The position numbers and the translations under genes were made by a program. DNA of 64,000 nt from Muribaculaceae bacterium (GTDB lineage: Bacteria; Bacteroidota; Bacteroidia; Bacteroidales; Muribaculaceae): positions 83,099 through 147,098 of the forward strand of contig JAFLTW010000005.1 of assembly GCA_022509085.1 (NCBI GenBank), written 5' to 3'. This document shows, in pieces, positions 27,057 to 35,524 of the stretch. The notes below the pieces were generated by a model that was given only the letters and a program-made list of their open reading frames with translations, was not told the DNA's origin and did no database searches. Within the stretch, counting starts at the first letter, position 1. Each line of letters opens with the position of its first letter.

Positions 27057-28034
27057 ATGTCTAATCCTTCCATCTCCGTTATTGTCCCTGTTTATAGTGT
27101 GGCTCCTTATATTGAGAAGTGCGCGCGGAGCTTATTCGAACAGACTTTAGAGCCATTGGAAATAATCTTCGTAGATGATTGTACACCAGACAATTCAATT
27201 GAAATAATAAAAGGTGTTTTAGAAGAGTATCCTCATAGAAAGGCATTGACACAAATAATAAAACAACCTTCGAACTCCGGCGTGGCCGGAGTTCGAAGGC
27301 GAGGTATTTTGGCTTGTAGGGGAGAATATATTATTCACTGTGATGGTGATGATTGGATTGATGTAGAACTTTATGAAAAAATGTACCTCGAAGCGGTCGA
27401 AAATTTTTCAGATATCGTGGTATGCGATGAGATTCAAGAATACCAAACAAGTTCAATTCCTCAAAATATTGATAATCTCCCAAAATCTGGGAAGGATATA
27501 ATAAAAAATTTTTACAAATATCCATTAGGAATGTTTTGTCACAATAAACTTGTTCGCCGAGAGCTTTATTTTGACAATAATATCCTGCCATGGGAAGGTT
27601 TGAATATGTGGGAAGATATGGGACTGTTTTTCCGCTTATTTTATTATGCTGATCGAGTGTCTCAAATTCATGGGCCGGTATATCACTATAACCGCGCGAA
27701 TGTTTCGGCTATGACTAAAGGATACGGGATAAAACAAGTGAACCAAATGATTGAGATTGCTGAAAGAGTAGATGATTTCTATTCTTCTAAAGTAGATTAT
27801 TGTGATTTCGAAAAATCCCTTAATGTTTTAAAATATCTTGCGAAACTTAACTTAATTACCGATTCATTCAAAAATTATAAACGTTTTAAATCGCTTTTCC
27901 CGGAATCCAATAAAGTTGCATCTAAAATTTCTTTAGCATCCTTTTCAAAGAAAGGAAGATTAAGGTATCAATTTGTCAAATACAGGTTAGCTCCGGTCTT
28001 TATCTTGTTATTCAAGATAAAGAACCTGCTATAA
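27057..28034 (+). CDS. Glycosyltransferase, family 2, containing a perfect 15-bp inverted repeat
   Basis: 325-residue GT2 protein: SISVIVPVYSVAPYIEK, VDDCTPDNS and DGDD (96-99). The C-terminus is basic and hydrophobic and may lie on the membrane. Codons 71-81, encoding PSNSGVAGVRR in the conserved part before the DGDD motif, are also a perfect 33-base hairpin (listed separately). The protein alignment is not disturbed at that point, so the gene appears intact. Confidence 0.87.
   Translation: MSNPSISVIVPVYSVAPYIEKCARSLFEQTLEPLEIIFVDDCTPDNSIEIIKGVLEEYPHRKALTQIIKQPSNSGVAGVRRRGILACRGEYIIHCDGDDWIDVELYEKMYLEAVENFSDIVVCDEIQEYQTSSIPQNIDNLPKSGKDIIKNFYKYPLGMFCHNKLVRRELYFDNNILPWEGLNMWEDMGLFFRLFYYADRVSQIHGPVYHYNRANVSAMTKGYGIKQVNQMIEIAERVDDFYSSKVDYCDFEKSLNVLKYLAKLNLITDSFKNYKRFKSLFPESNKVASKISLASFSKKGRLRYQFVKYRLAPVFILLFKIKNLL
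27267..27299. repeat. Perfect 15-bp inverted repeat with 3-base loop inside a GT2 gene
   Basis: Left arm CCTTCGAACTCCGGC (27267-27281), loop GTG, right arm GCCGGAGTTCGAAGG (27285-27299). The hairpin is GC-rich in an AT-rich gene and covers exactly eleven codons, in phase. In mRNA it would form a very stable stem. There is no T-run after it, so it is not an ordinary terminator. Confidence 0.9.
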
Positions 28035-28072
28035 TACATTAAAACACACTTATCTAATATCATAAATAGCAT

Positions 28073-29206
28073 ATGACGGAAAAGAAACCTAAGGTTTTGT
28101 TTGTAGCTTCTGTCGAGGGGCATTTGAAGAGGTTCCATACACCCTATTTCAAATGGTTTAAGGAGCATGGCTTTGAGGTGCACGCAACTGCCAAAAAATA
28201 TTATAAAGAACCTATACAATTCTGTGATAAGTTCTTCGATATTCCTTTCGAGAGATCCCCATTTTCTAAAGCCAATTTCAAAGTTTTTAAAGAACTCCAA
28301 GAGGTGATTAAAAAGGGGGGCTATAGTGCAATTCACTGTCATACTCCTATGGCAGCCACCCTTGCACGTTTGGCCGCGAGAAAGTTTCGGAAGAATGGTC
28401 TTAAGGTAATATACACAGCACACGGATTTCATTTCTATAACGGGGCGCCGAAAGTCAACTGGTCAGTCTATTACCCTATCGAGAAAACGTTGGCAAAATA
28501 TACAGATGCATTAATCACTATTAATCAGGAAGATTATGACTCAGCATTAAAGCATGGCTTTAATGCGAAAAAGATTTATAACGTACCCGGGGTAGGCGTT
28601 CCTAAAGACAGAATAACAGAAACTAATAAGGAGCTTAAAGCTGAACTCCGAAAGAAATATGGATTCAGAGAAGAGGACTTTATCCTGGTCTATCCCGCAG
28701 AGTTCAGCTTCCGCAAAAACCAGCAGTTTTTGATTGAGAGCCTTCCGAAACTTAAGGAGAAAATCCCGCACCTAAAACTCCTCCTGCTTGGTGGTGGTCC
28801 TCTGACGGATACATTGAAGCAGCAGATTGAACAACTGAACGTAGCCGATGTGGTGAAGCTATATGACTTCAAGGATGACATCGGTTCATTTCTTGCACTT
28901 TCAGATGTGGCTGTGTCTTCGAGCCGTCAGGAGGGCTTGCCTATAAATCTTGTAGAGGCCATGATGACGGGGTTACCTATTGTTGCCACACCTTGCCGAG
29001 GTAACAATGAACTCGTAGTCGAGGGAGAAAATGGATATTTGGTTAAGACCCCCGATGAGTTTTCTAAAGCAATAATAAACCTATATCAGAACCCGGATTT
29101 GGTTTCTCGTTTCGGTGAGAAGTCGAAAGAGTTGGTTGAGAAATTCTCTCTCGAGAATGCGGTGAAAGCTCACGAAGCCATCTATAAGGAAGTATTGGGA
29201 ATATAA
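28073..29206 (+). CDS. Glycosyltransferase, family 4
   Basis: 377-residue GT-B enzyme, last gene of the polysaccharide locus. KVLFVASVEGHLKRFHTPYF at the N-terminus, IHCHTPMAATLARLAAR, YTAHGFHFY, and the donor motif SRQEGLPINLVEAMM are typical of EpsD-like capsule glycosyltransferases, often the one adding the second sugar. Codon use becomes more GC-rich towards the 3' end, as if the gene lies at the border of the horizontally acquired block. Confidence 0.9.
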   Translation: MTEKKPKVLFVASVEGHLKRFHTPYFKWFKEHGFEVHATAKKYYKEPIQFCDKFFDIPFERSPFSKANFKVFKELQEVIKKGGYSAIHCHTPMAATLARLAARKFRKNGLKVIYTAHGFHFYNGAPKVNWSVYYPIEKTLAKYTDALITINQEDYDSALKHGFNAKKIYNVPGVGVPKDRITETNKELKAELRKKYGFREEDFILVYPAEFSFRKNQQFLIESLPKLKEKIPHLKLLLLGGGPLTDTLKQQIEQLNVADVVKLYDFKDDIGSFLALSDVAVSSSRQEGLPINLVEAMMTGLPIVATPCRGNNELVVEGENGYLVKTPDEFSKAIINLYQNPDLVSRFGEKSKELVEKFSLENAVKAHEAIYKEVLGI

Positions 29207-29405
29207 ATTAACCTCTCCGTTAAAGCAATTGTTGGTCAGTCGTGAGATCCAGGGTTTGAAGTGGACTTATGGTGGAGATAACGACAAGACAAGCTTTCGG
29301 AGTTATTACTTGACGTAAAATCATTTTGACAAATCTCGATAAGATATAACTGATAACGGGAGATTGGGAATTAGGGGATAATTATCACATAAGAATCTAA
29401 AGACT

Positions 29406-32400
29406 ATGGAGAGAGCGAGGTTTGAGGAGCTGGAACGGACCATGCCGGCGGATGCACGGATGAAGCTGAATAAGCTTCGTGACTTCCTGCGCAACGACAA
29501 GGCTTCGGTGATGGTCGGTGCCGGGTTCAGCAAGAACGCCCGCATGGCCGAAGATGTGCGCATGAAGGACTGGGGCGAGCTGTGCGAGGATTTCCATTTC
29601 GCTCTTTACGGCAAAAAACCCGACGACAGCGATTTCCGCCTCAAGTCGGCCCTGAGACTTGCACAACAGATTGAAAGCACCTTAGGTCGCGCAGCCCTCG
29701 ATGAACTTATCCAACAGTCGCTCCCCAACGACTCTATATCTCCTGGTCATCTCCATGAATTGCTTGTATCGCTCAGCTGGCGAGACATATTCACCACAAA
29801 CTATGACACACTCCTCGAGGAGGCCGCCCTGAAGGTGTATAAACACTATGACGTGGTAACCTCAAAAAACTCGCTTATTTACAAGCAACATCCCCGAATC
29901 GTAAAGCTGCACGGTTCTTTTCCCGACAATCGGCCATTCATTATCACAGAAGAGGACTACCGCTCTTACCCGGAACGCTTCCCGGAGTTTGTCAACACCA
30001 TACGTCAGGCCCTTATAGAGACGCAGTTCTGTCTGCTCGGTTTTTCGGGCGATGACCCCAACTTCCTGAGCTGGCTGGGCTGGTTTCGCGACATCATGGG
30101 GAAAGAGATGCTTCCGGTGTATATGATATACGTAGGCGACCATCTTCACGAGGCGGAACTGAACCTGTTAGGCTACCGTCGGGTCGTGCCTATAGTTACG
30201 GGCGACATCTCACAATCGCCGCAAGAGGCCTTAGACTTTATTCTCTCATATATCGGCGACGTTTTCAAGCCCGACTGGCAGTGGAACGGGAGTATCGCTG
30301 AGGAGGTGAAAAGTCAGTCATTGCCCGAGCTGACTGACACCATGCGACGGATTCGGGAGTCATATCCCGGCTGGATTATGCTCCCTTACGACAAACTCAA
30401 CGAGTTTGATGACTGCAGGAGCGACTTCCCCTACATGCAAAGCAAGTTCAAGAGCCTTAATGACGACCAGAAATTCAACTTCCTGTACGAGTACATGTGG
30501 CGTATGCGGACGGCCATTATGCCCTTCTGGATGGACGATGACTGGATGGCAGAGCTAAAGGAGGCATGCCAAAAGCCTTTGAAAAGCGAAAGCGACGACA
30601 GGAGGAGAAAGCGTGAATCTCTCTCCGGGATGCTTCTCCATTGTTACCGCATTACCGACGACCCGGAATTTACCGCTCTGCTCGAGGATTTGAAGAGTAC
30701 TGTTCCTGTAAACGACTCGGAAATGCAGCGTCATATCCTATACGAGGAGGCTCTCTATTACACCGGACATTGCATGCTGGATAAGTTGAGGAGTTTGCTG
30801 AATAACTGGAATCCGAGCCCGGAAGACTACCGTGGAACCCTCTGGAAAGGGAAAATCCTGATGGAAAACGGTAAAGCCGACGAGGCAGGGCAACTGTTGG
30901 AGGTAGCCATCTCCGACGTGAGAAGGAAACTGATGAGCAACAGCGATTCGGAATACCTCCTAAGCGCACTCACCCTCCTGACGAAATGCCGCGAAATTTC
31001 AGAATGGAAATTCGAGAAAAATAAGTCGCTCGACCCCCGTTTCCTATTTTCCCAATATCTTGATGTAGTGAGGAAGTCGCTCGACCGCAGGGAGAAACCT
31101 GGAGTATCCCGGACCCACGGTTTCAACATCGGTTCTTCGGGAAAGCAATGGTACTCAGGGACCCGTGGATATTTCGAGAGCCTTATTGGCGCAGGCCGTT
31201 ACTATGAACTCACGGAAGCGTACGGCATGCCGACCGGTACCGACTGCAGCCGGACCATCAATTCCAATTACAACAAGCTGGCTCTGCCTCTAATAGCATC
31301 GGTGGATTTCAATGCGGCCCTCCCCTATCTTATGGAGACGAACGATGACAATGCCCTGGATCTCACGGTTTCGCGTAAGGCAACAATGATGCTTACTGAA
31401 GATGAGGCTACAGAGATTTTTGACCGTTGGTTTGAGGTCCTGGCTCCCTTTGCAGACGGAGACCGAAAACCGAAGTGGGACGGCCGTGAGATAAACGTGG
31501 TGCTTCCTTTGTTGGCGCGTCTCTGCACAAGGGTCGACACCTCGAGGACGGAGAAGATAATCGCCTTTATAAGGACTGTCTACAATCCACAGAGGTCGGA
31601 GTTCACCGCCATGCTCACAACCTGCTACAACTGCCTTCCGGCAGACAGACGCAGAGAGATATGGTGGCAACTGATGGCTATGCCGATTGAACTCGACCGG
31701 TTTGAACGGACATACCCCTTGCCTCGTGTCAGTATCGACCGCTGGGAGGGCGACGATGCGGTGGCAGACAGCATAATCGATGGCCTCGAAAGTGATTCCA
31801 AGCCGATAAACCGGATAGCCGTATGGCGTTACGGCGCGGTGAGGAACATTCTGCCTCCCAACCTACGGGAACGGTTTGATGAGGTTATCACAAAGAATTT
31901 TGCAGCACTTTCCCATACCGACCTTATAAATTATCTGGGGTTTGACTTTGACCCGCAGATCGAGAGGCCATGGTATGGCTTACTGCTTCAGGCCATCGAC
32001 GTCAAACTCTTCAATTTCCTGGATGAGGAGTTTGTCTATTCAGGGTCTTCGGGAATACTTTCGAATTTCGAAGAGTATATCATTCTATTTATCGATTGCC
32101 GGAGAGCGATGAGCGATAATGATAAGAACAAGGTGGTGCTCAATATTCTCCGTTTTCTTGACCACAACCTTTCGGCATTCGAGAAGACGCGTGACTCCAA
32201 CGAGATGCTCGGAGGGATGAAGAAGTATATGGATGACGTTCTGGAAAGCATATCGGGCTATCTGGCATTGATTGATGCGAAGATTGTACCGACTCACATC
32301 CGAACCTCGATTGCGGAAAGGCTCGTGAGTCTGAGTGAGCGCTATCCCGTGATGAAAGGGCTCGTGAATATGGCTGTTAATGCACCCGACCTCTCGGAAG

Positions 32401-32885
32401 ACCAGGTGCGTGAACTTTATGAGCAGCTTAGGGAAAGGCTTGACGAGAAGGTTACAGCCCACGACAGGGATCTGCTGATTGATGCGTTTCATGCCACTTC
32501 GGTAGCGGCGAGGGTATCGAAAGGGAGGTTTTCGGTGCAAAGTATTGTGGAGAAGGCGCTTGACAAGGTGCTCTATTTCTTTGACGGAGTTGCTCTGAAC
32601 ATATGGCGCTGTCTGCCGGTATGGATTGGCGAGGGAGTAATCAAGAAGGCCAACATGAAGACGTTAGCTGGTATATTGGCGATGTATCCGGAGCGTGTGA
32701 CGGGTGCCGAGGATATCGCTGCGGAGCAGAAGTGCGACCTGCTGCACTATGCGTATCGGGTGCTGGTGAAACTCGGAGAAGTTGACCATGATGATTTCGC
32801 GGAAGGAGGGGTACTGGCGACGGCTCGGCAGCGCTGGGAGGCGCTCCGCGAATCAGGGCGCATGCCGCGCGATATTTTCAAATAA
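29406..32885 (+). CDS. Large SIR2-domain protein, probable anti-phage NADase
   Basis: 1,159-residue soluble protein. Residues about 25-300 form a SIR2-like domain: VGAGFS (37-42) for NAD binding, TTNYD (130-134) with Asn132, KLHGS (167-171) with the putative catalytic His169, and GFSGDDPNF (212-220). The rest is mostly helical, with repeated Trp/Arg/Glu-rich helices and no other motif I recognise. This layout, a SIR2 NADase followed by a long helical sensor, is that of defence-associated sirtuins (DSR1/DSR2 type), which deplete NAD after sensing phage proteins. It stands alone, 199 bases after the capsule locus, is GC-rich, and is followed by structured repeats. Defence function is inference from domain architecture. 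Confidence 0.8.
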   Translation: MERARFEELERTMPADARMKLNKLRDFLRNDKASVMVGAGFSKNARMAEDVRMKDWGELCEDFHFALYGKKPDDSDFRLKSALRLAQQIESTLGRAALDELIQQSLPNDSISPGHLHELLVSLSWRDIFTTNYDTLLEEAALKVYKHYDVVTSKNSLIYKQHPRIVKLHGSFPDNRPFIITEEDYRSYPERFPEFVNTIRQALIETQFCLLGFSGDDPNFLSWLGWFRDIMGKEMLPVYMIYVGDHLHEAELNLLGYRRVVPIVTGDISQSPQEALDFILSYIGDVFKPDWQWNGSIAEEVKSQSLPELTDTMRRIRESYPGWIMLPYDKLNEFDDCRSDFPYMQSKFKSLNDDQKFNFLYEYMWRMRTAIMPFWMDDDWMAELKEACQKPLKSESDDRRRKRESLSGMLLHCYRITDDPEFTALLEDLKSTVPVNDSEMQRHILYEEALYYTGHCMLDKLRSLLNNWNPSPEDYRGTLWKGKILMENGKADEAGQLLEVAISDVRRKLMSNSDSEYLLSALTLLTKCREISEWKFEKNKSLDPRFLFSQYLDVVRKSLDRREKPGVSRTHGFNIGSSGKQWYSGTRGYFESLIGAGRYYELTEAYGMPTGTDCSRTINSNYNKLALPLIASVDFNAALPYLMETNDDNALDLTVSRKATMMLTEDEATEIFDRWFEVLAPFADGDRKPKWDGREINVVLPLLARLCTRVDTSRTEKIIAFIRTVYNPQRSEFTAMLTTCYNCLPADRRREIWWQLMAMPIELDRFERTYPLPRVSIDRWEGDDAVADSIIDGLESDSKPINRIAVWRYGAVRNILPPNLRERFDEVITKNFAALSHTDLINYLGFDFDPQIERPWYGLLLQAIDVKLFNFLDEEFVYSGSSGILSNFEEYIILFIDCRRAMSDNDKNKVVLNILRFLDHNLSAFEKTRDSNEMLGGMKKYMDDVLESISGYLALIDAKIVPTHIRTSIAERLVSLSERYPVMKGLVNMAVNAPDLSEDQVRELYEQLRERLDEKVTAHDRDLLIDAFHATSVAARVSKGRFSVQSIVEKALDKVLYFFDGVALNIWRCLPVWIGEGVIKKANMKTLAGILAMYPERVTGAEDIAAEQKCDLLHYAYRVLVKLGEVDHDDFAEGGVLATARQRWEALRESGRMPRDIFK

Positions 32886-32904
32886 TATCGCCGCGTGAAA
32901 CCAA

Positions 32905-32960
32905 GCCTCGCGCGCATCGAGCCTCGCGCGCATTGAGCCTCGCGCGCATTGAGCCTCGCG
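32905..32960 (+). repeat. Tandem 16-bp repeat, about 3.5 units
   Basis: Units GCCTCGCGCGCATCGA (32905), GCCTCGCGCGCATTGA (32921) and the same again (32937), then a partial GCCTCGCG at 32953. It starts 19 bases after the SIR2 gene. Related gcctcgcgc motifs recur at 34191 and 35372-35416. It opens a 685-base gene-free stretch (32886-33570) that is almost entirely repeats. Confidence 0.85.
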
Positions 32961-32971
32961 ATAATTTTCTT

Positions 32972-33040
32972 ACGAACTGGAGTTCGCGCGAGGCACGCAG
33001 AACTCGCTGCTACGCAGCGGTTTACGCAGGACTGGCAGAA
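32972..33040 (+). repeat. 69-base direct repeat, copy 1
   Basis: Identical at 68 of 69 positions to 35428-35496 (one G/A difference near the end). It contains the palindrome CGAACT-GG-AGTTCG and the hairpin GCTGC-TAC-GCAGC. The two copies bracket the sugar transferase and Rpn genes in direct orientation. Confidence 0.9.
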
Positions 33041-33087
33041 CCCCGCAGAAGAATTATTTGCATTGACACGGTGCGCAGGAGTGGGAA

Positions 33088-33318
33088 GAGCCGCGACGCG
33101 GCTCAAGGTATCCAGCCCCAGACCAGTAGTCGCGGAGCGACAACGCAGTCTGGGGGTAATCGATTAACCCAGAATAATTTAACAACCTCGGAGAGGTTGC
33201 ATATACCTTCAACATCTCCGATGTTGACTTGACAGGGGACGACATACCTCACCCCAGACGGCGCTATCGCTTCGCGATTGCTTGTCTGGGGCTGCGCACC
33301 TGAAGCCCCGACGGGGCT
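33088..33318 (+). repeat. Hairpin array with CCCCAGAC/GTCTGGGG outer stems
   Basis: Dense series of hairpins, most with three-base loops. GAGCCGC-GAC-GCGGCTC (33088-33104). Outer stem CCCCAGAC (33116-33123) with GTCTGGGG (33148-33155) enclosing GTCGC-GGA-GCGAC (33129-33141). CAACCTC-GGA-GAGGTTG (33183-33199). TCAACATC-TCC-GATGTTGA (33209-33227). A second CCCCAGAC (33252-33259)/GTCTGGGG (33284-33291) enclosing ATCGC-TTC-GCGAT (33266-33278). AGCCCC-GAC-GGGGCT (33304-33318). Stem sequences differ while the architecture repeats. Confidence 0.85.
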
Positions 33319-33370
33319 CTCCCCATCCATACGCTCGCGGATGACCTATGGATAGATGCTGTTACTGTGG

Positions 33371-33556
33371 GAGATAGCTCGGAGAGCTTCTCCTATGGTT
33401 AACCCCACCATATGGGAGCGAAGCGACCTTGGTGGGGTGGTTGGAGCCGAAGCAGGCTTGCTCGGAGAGCATGTCTATGAGTGGCAAGAAATAAGGCAAG
33501 AGCCGCGACGCGGCTCAAGGTATCCAGCCCCAGACCAGTAGTCGCGCAGTCTGGGG
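33371..33556 (+). repeat. Structured intergenic hairpin repeat, copy C
   Basis: The most complete copy: AGCTC-GGA-GAGCT (33376-33388), outer stem CCCCACCA (33403-33410)/TGGTGGGG (33430-33437), TGCTC-GGA-GAGCA (33459-33471), GAGCCGC-GAC-GCGGCTC (33500-33516), and CCCCAGAC (33528-33535)/GTCTGGGG (33549-33556) in which the inner GTCGC-GGA-GCGAC hairpin is shortened. It ends 14 bases before the sugar transferase start, so it may lie in that gene's leader. Confidence 0.8.
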
Positions 33557-33570
33557 ATAATCGATGAAAG

Positions 33571-34179
33571 ATGTATAGACGATGGTTTAAGAGAGTGGTC
33601 GACGTGACGGCGAGCGGCGGTGTGTTGCTCGTGCTCACGCTACCCCTGGCTGTTGTGACGCTATGGCTTCATTTCGCCAATAAGGGTGCCGGGGCGTTTT
33701 TCCGTCAGGAACGCCCGGGGCGCAATGGGCGGATCTTCAAGATCCTGAAGTTTAAGACGATGACCGATGAGCGCGATGCCGACGGCAATCTCCTCCCCGA
33801 TGAGGTGCGTCTTACACGCGTGGGCCGCTTCGTGCGGTCGACGTCGATCGACGAGCTGCCCCAGCTCTGGAACGTGCTGAAGGGCGACATGTCGCTGATC
33901 GGGCCGCGGCCACTGTTGGTGCAGTACCTGCCGCTCTACTCGGCGGAGCAGGCGCGCCGCCACGAGGTGCGCCCCGGCATCACGGGTTGGGCGCAGTGTC
34001 ACGGGCGCAACGCGATCTCGTGGACGAAGAAGTTTGAGCTCGATGTCTGGTATGTCGACCATGTGTCGTTTCGTACGGACTGCCTGGTGGTGTGGACAAC
34101 GCTGAAGAAGGTGCTGTCGCGCTCGGACATCTCGTCGGCGACGAGCGCGACGATGGAGGCCTTCGACGGCACGAACTGA
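33571..34179 (+). CDS. Initiating sugar-phosphate transferase (bacterial sugar transferase family)
   Basis: 202-residue monotopic phosphoglycosyl transferase of the PglC/WcaJ catalytic-domain type. It would load the first sugar-1-phosphate onto undecaprenyl phosphate. One N-terminal hydrophobic helix (about residues 10-32) is followed by FRQERPGRNGRIFKILKFKTM, the DEL/PQLWNVLKGDMSLIGPRP block with the catalytic Asp-Glu pair in SIDELPQL, and RPGITGWAQ. It is GC-rich and separated from the AT-rich capsule genes by the SIR2 gene and repeats, but it is the only initiating transferase in the window and probably serves that locus. Confidence 0.9.
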   Translation: MYRRWFKRVVDVTASGGVLLVLTLPLAVVTLWLHFANKGAGAFFRQERPGRNGRIFKILKFKTMTDERDADGNLLPDEVRLTRVGRFVRSTSIDELPQLWNVLKGDMSLIGPRPLLVQYLPLYSAEQARRHEVRPGITGWAQCHGRNAISWTKKFELDVWYVDHVSFRTDCLVVWTTLKKVLSRSDISSATSATMEAFDGTN

Positions 34180-34205
34180 CGCTCGCGGAGCCTCGCGCAC
34201 AGATT

Positions 34206-34430
34206 GAGAATCGCAGAACCTTTTTATCGCAGAACTTACTGTCGCTGCGCCTGTTAGCTCGGAGAGCTTTTCCTGTGGTTATCCCCACCATGTGGGAGCG
34301 AAGCGACCTTGGTGGGGTGGTTGGAGCGTAAGCAGACTTGCTCGGAGAGCATGTCTATGAGTGGCACGAAATAAGGGAAGAGCCGCGACGCGGCTCAAGA
34401 TATTCAGCCCCAGACAAGTAGTCGCGGAGC
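34206..34430 (+). repeat. Structured intergenic hairpin repeat, copy D
   Basis: AGCTC-GGA-GAGCT (34256-34268), outer stem CCCCACCA (34283-34290)/TGGTGGGG (34310-34317), TGCTC-GGA-GAGCA (34339-34351), GAGCCGC-GAC-GCGGCTC (34380-34396) and a CCCCAGAC (34408-34415) whose partner is lost, the element being cut off after gtcgcggag. It fills most of the 342-base gap 34180-34521; the rest holds the promoter of the Rpn gene. Confidence 0.8.
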
Positions 34431-34470
34431 CCACATATTAAGGGTATAATGATCTAACGGGATTCCAAAT

Positions 34471-34501
34471 TTTGTTTTTTATCACTATTATATTATTTTT
34501 G
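34471..34501 (+). promoter_or_regulatory. Bacteroidota-type promoter of the Rpn gene
   Basis: TTTG (34471-34474), 19-base spacer, TATTTTTG (34494-34501), an exact match to the TTTG-N19-21-TAnnTTTG consensus, 20 bases before the ATG at 34522. It shows that the Rpn gene has its own promoter, independent of the sugar transferase. Confidence 0.75.
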
Positions 34502-34521
34502 CAATATTAATTCTTTCTGCT

Positions 34522-35370
34522 ATGTCTATATATATAGATCCATTTAGTGATATAGGTTTCAAAGCCATTTTTGGAAGAGAAGGGCAATCTGAAGAAATTC
34601 TTCGTGAATTTCTGAATGAAGTGTTTCGTGGACAACCAATGTTTGACGAAATAAAATCCGTTACTTTCATTAATGCCGAGCGAACTAAAGATAGAGAAGA
34701 TAGTAAAACTATTATCCACGATATTCTATGTACCACCGATTCAGGGCAACGGTTTATTGTAGAAATGCAAAAAATCGAACAAGAACGATTCTTACTTCGA
34801 GCAATCTATTATGTTGGACGAGGAATAGCTGATCAAGCTAAACGTTTACCGGGAGAAAAACCTTGGACCTATGATTTGCTTCCCGTTGCGGGAGTATTCG
34901 TAACGACCTTCCCTATTACGGGTCTACCCAATAAACTCCTTCTTCATGTTGGTCTTACAGACTTAGATACCGGAGAAATGGTTGCTAAGCATATACGTTT
35001 TGCTTTCATCCAGACACCGTTTTTTAACAAATCCGAAGATGAGTGTATTACAAAATTTGAAAAAATCATTTATACGCTAAAAAATATGGCTACCTTGATT
35101 GCAATACCTTTCCAAGAATCAAAAGACGATATTTTCGCAAGAATGGAAGAAGCAGCGAAATATGCCTCTCTCTCTCCAGAAGAAAAAGCCATTTATGATT
35201 ACGAATTAAAGCTTGCACGCGATAAAGAATCCCAGCTCCAAACGGCTCATGATAAAGGCCGAAAAGAATCATCATTAGAAATTGCTAAAAATCTGAAGGA
35301 AGCAGGCGTTGATCCAAATATTATCGCTTCAGCAACTAACCTTAGCTTAAAGGATATCGCAACTCTCTGA
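34522..35370 (+). CDS. Rpn-family PD-(D/E)XK nuclease (recombination-promoting nuclease/putative transposase)
   Basis: 282-residue protein of the Rpn/PDDEXK_2 family, DNA endonucleases that promote RecA-independent recombination and of which some members have defence or toxin roles. The start DPFSDIGFKAIFG is the family signature; active-site residues are Asp67 (HDILC) and Glu81-x-Gln83 (VEMQ), with the conserved RAIYYVGR helix after them. The C-terminal 70 residues are charged helices typical of the family. It is AT-rich, has its own promoter, and is bracketed by hairpin repeats D (+) and E (-), suggesting recent insertion as a unit. Confidence 0.9.
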   Translation: MSIYIDPFSDIGFKAIFGREGQSEEILREFLNEVFRGQPMFDEIKSVTFINAERTKDREDSKTIIHDILCTTDSGQRFIVEMQKIEQERFLLRAIYYVGRGIADQAKRLPGEKPWTYDLLPVAGVFVTTFPITGLPNKLLLHVGLTDLDTGEMVAKHIRFAFIQTPFFNKSEDECITKFEKIIYTLKNMATLIAIPFQESKDDIFARMEEAAKYASLSPEEKAIYDYELKLARDKESQLQTAHDKGRKESSLEIAKNLKEAGVDPNIIASATNLSLKDIATL

Positions 35371-35427
35371 TGCCTCGCGCAGGTGGAGATGCCTCGCGCG
35401 GGGAAAGAGCCTCGCGATATGTGGGAG

Positions 35428-35496
35428 ACGAACTGGAGTTCGCGCGAGGCACGCAGAACTCGCTGCTACGCAGCGGTTTACGCAGAACTGGCAGAA
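35428..35496 (+). repeat. 69-base direct repeat, copy 2
   Basis: Matches 32972-33040 at 68 of 69 positions. It is preceded, as copy 1 is, by gcctcgcg-type units (35372-35416), so the shared block extends in degenerate form to the left. It begins the 663-base gene-free stretch 35371-36033. Confidence 0.9.
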
Positions 35497-35524
35497 TAAC
35501 GCATAAAACTCCTGGGTCCGATGT

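Noticed and set aside
27267..27299. Site-specific invertible switch as found for Bacteroides capsule promoters
   Set aside because: The arms are separated by only three bases, nothing can be inverted, it lies inside a gene, and no recombinase is encoded in the window.
32905..32960. Possible CRISPR array
   Set aside because: Units are 16 bases, directly adjacent without spacers, and no cas genes are present.
33088..33318. Integron attC-like cassette sites
   Set aside because: No integrase, no conserved core sites at cassette borders, and the hairpins occur in gene-free clusters rather than one per gene.
34522..35370. Insertion sequence with transposase
   Set aside because: The protein is an Rpn PD-(D/E)XK nuclease, sometimes labelled putative transposase, but there are no IS-type terminal repeats or target duplications at the gene ends.
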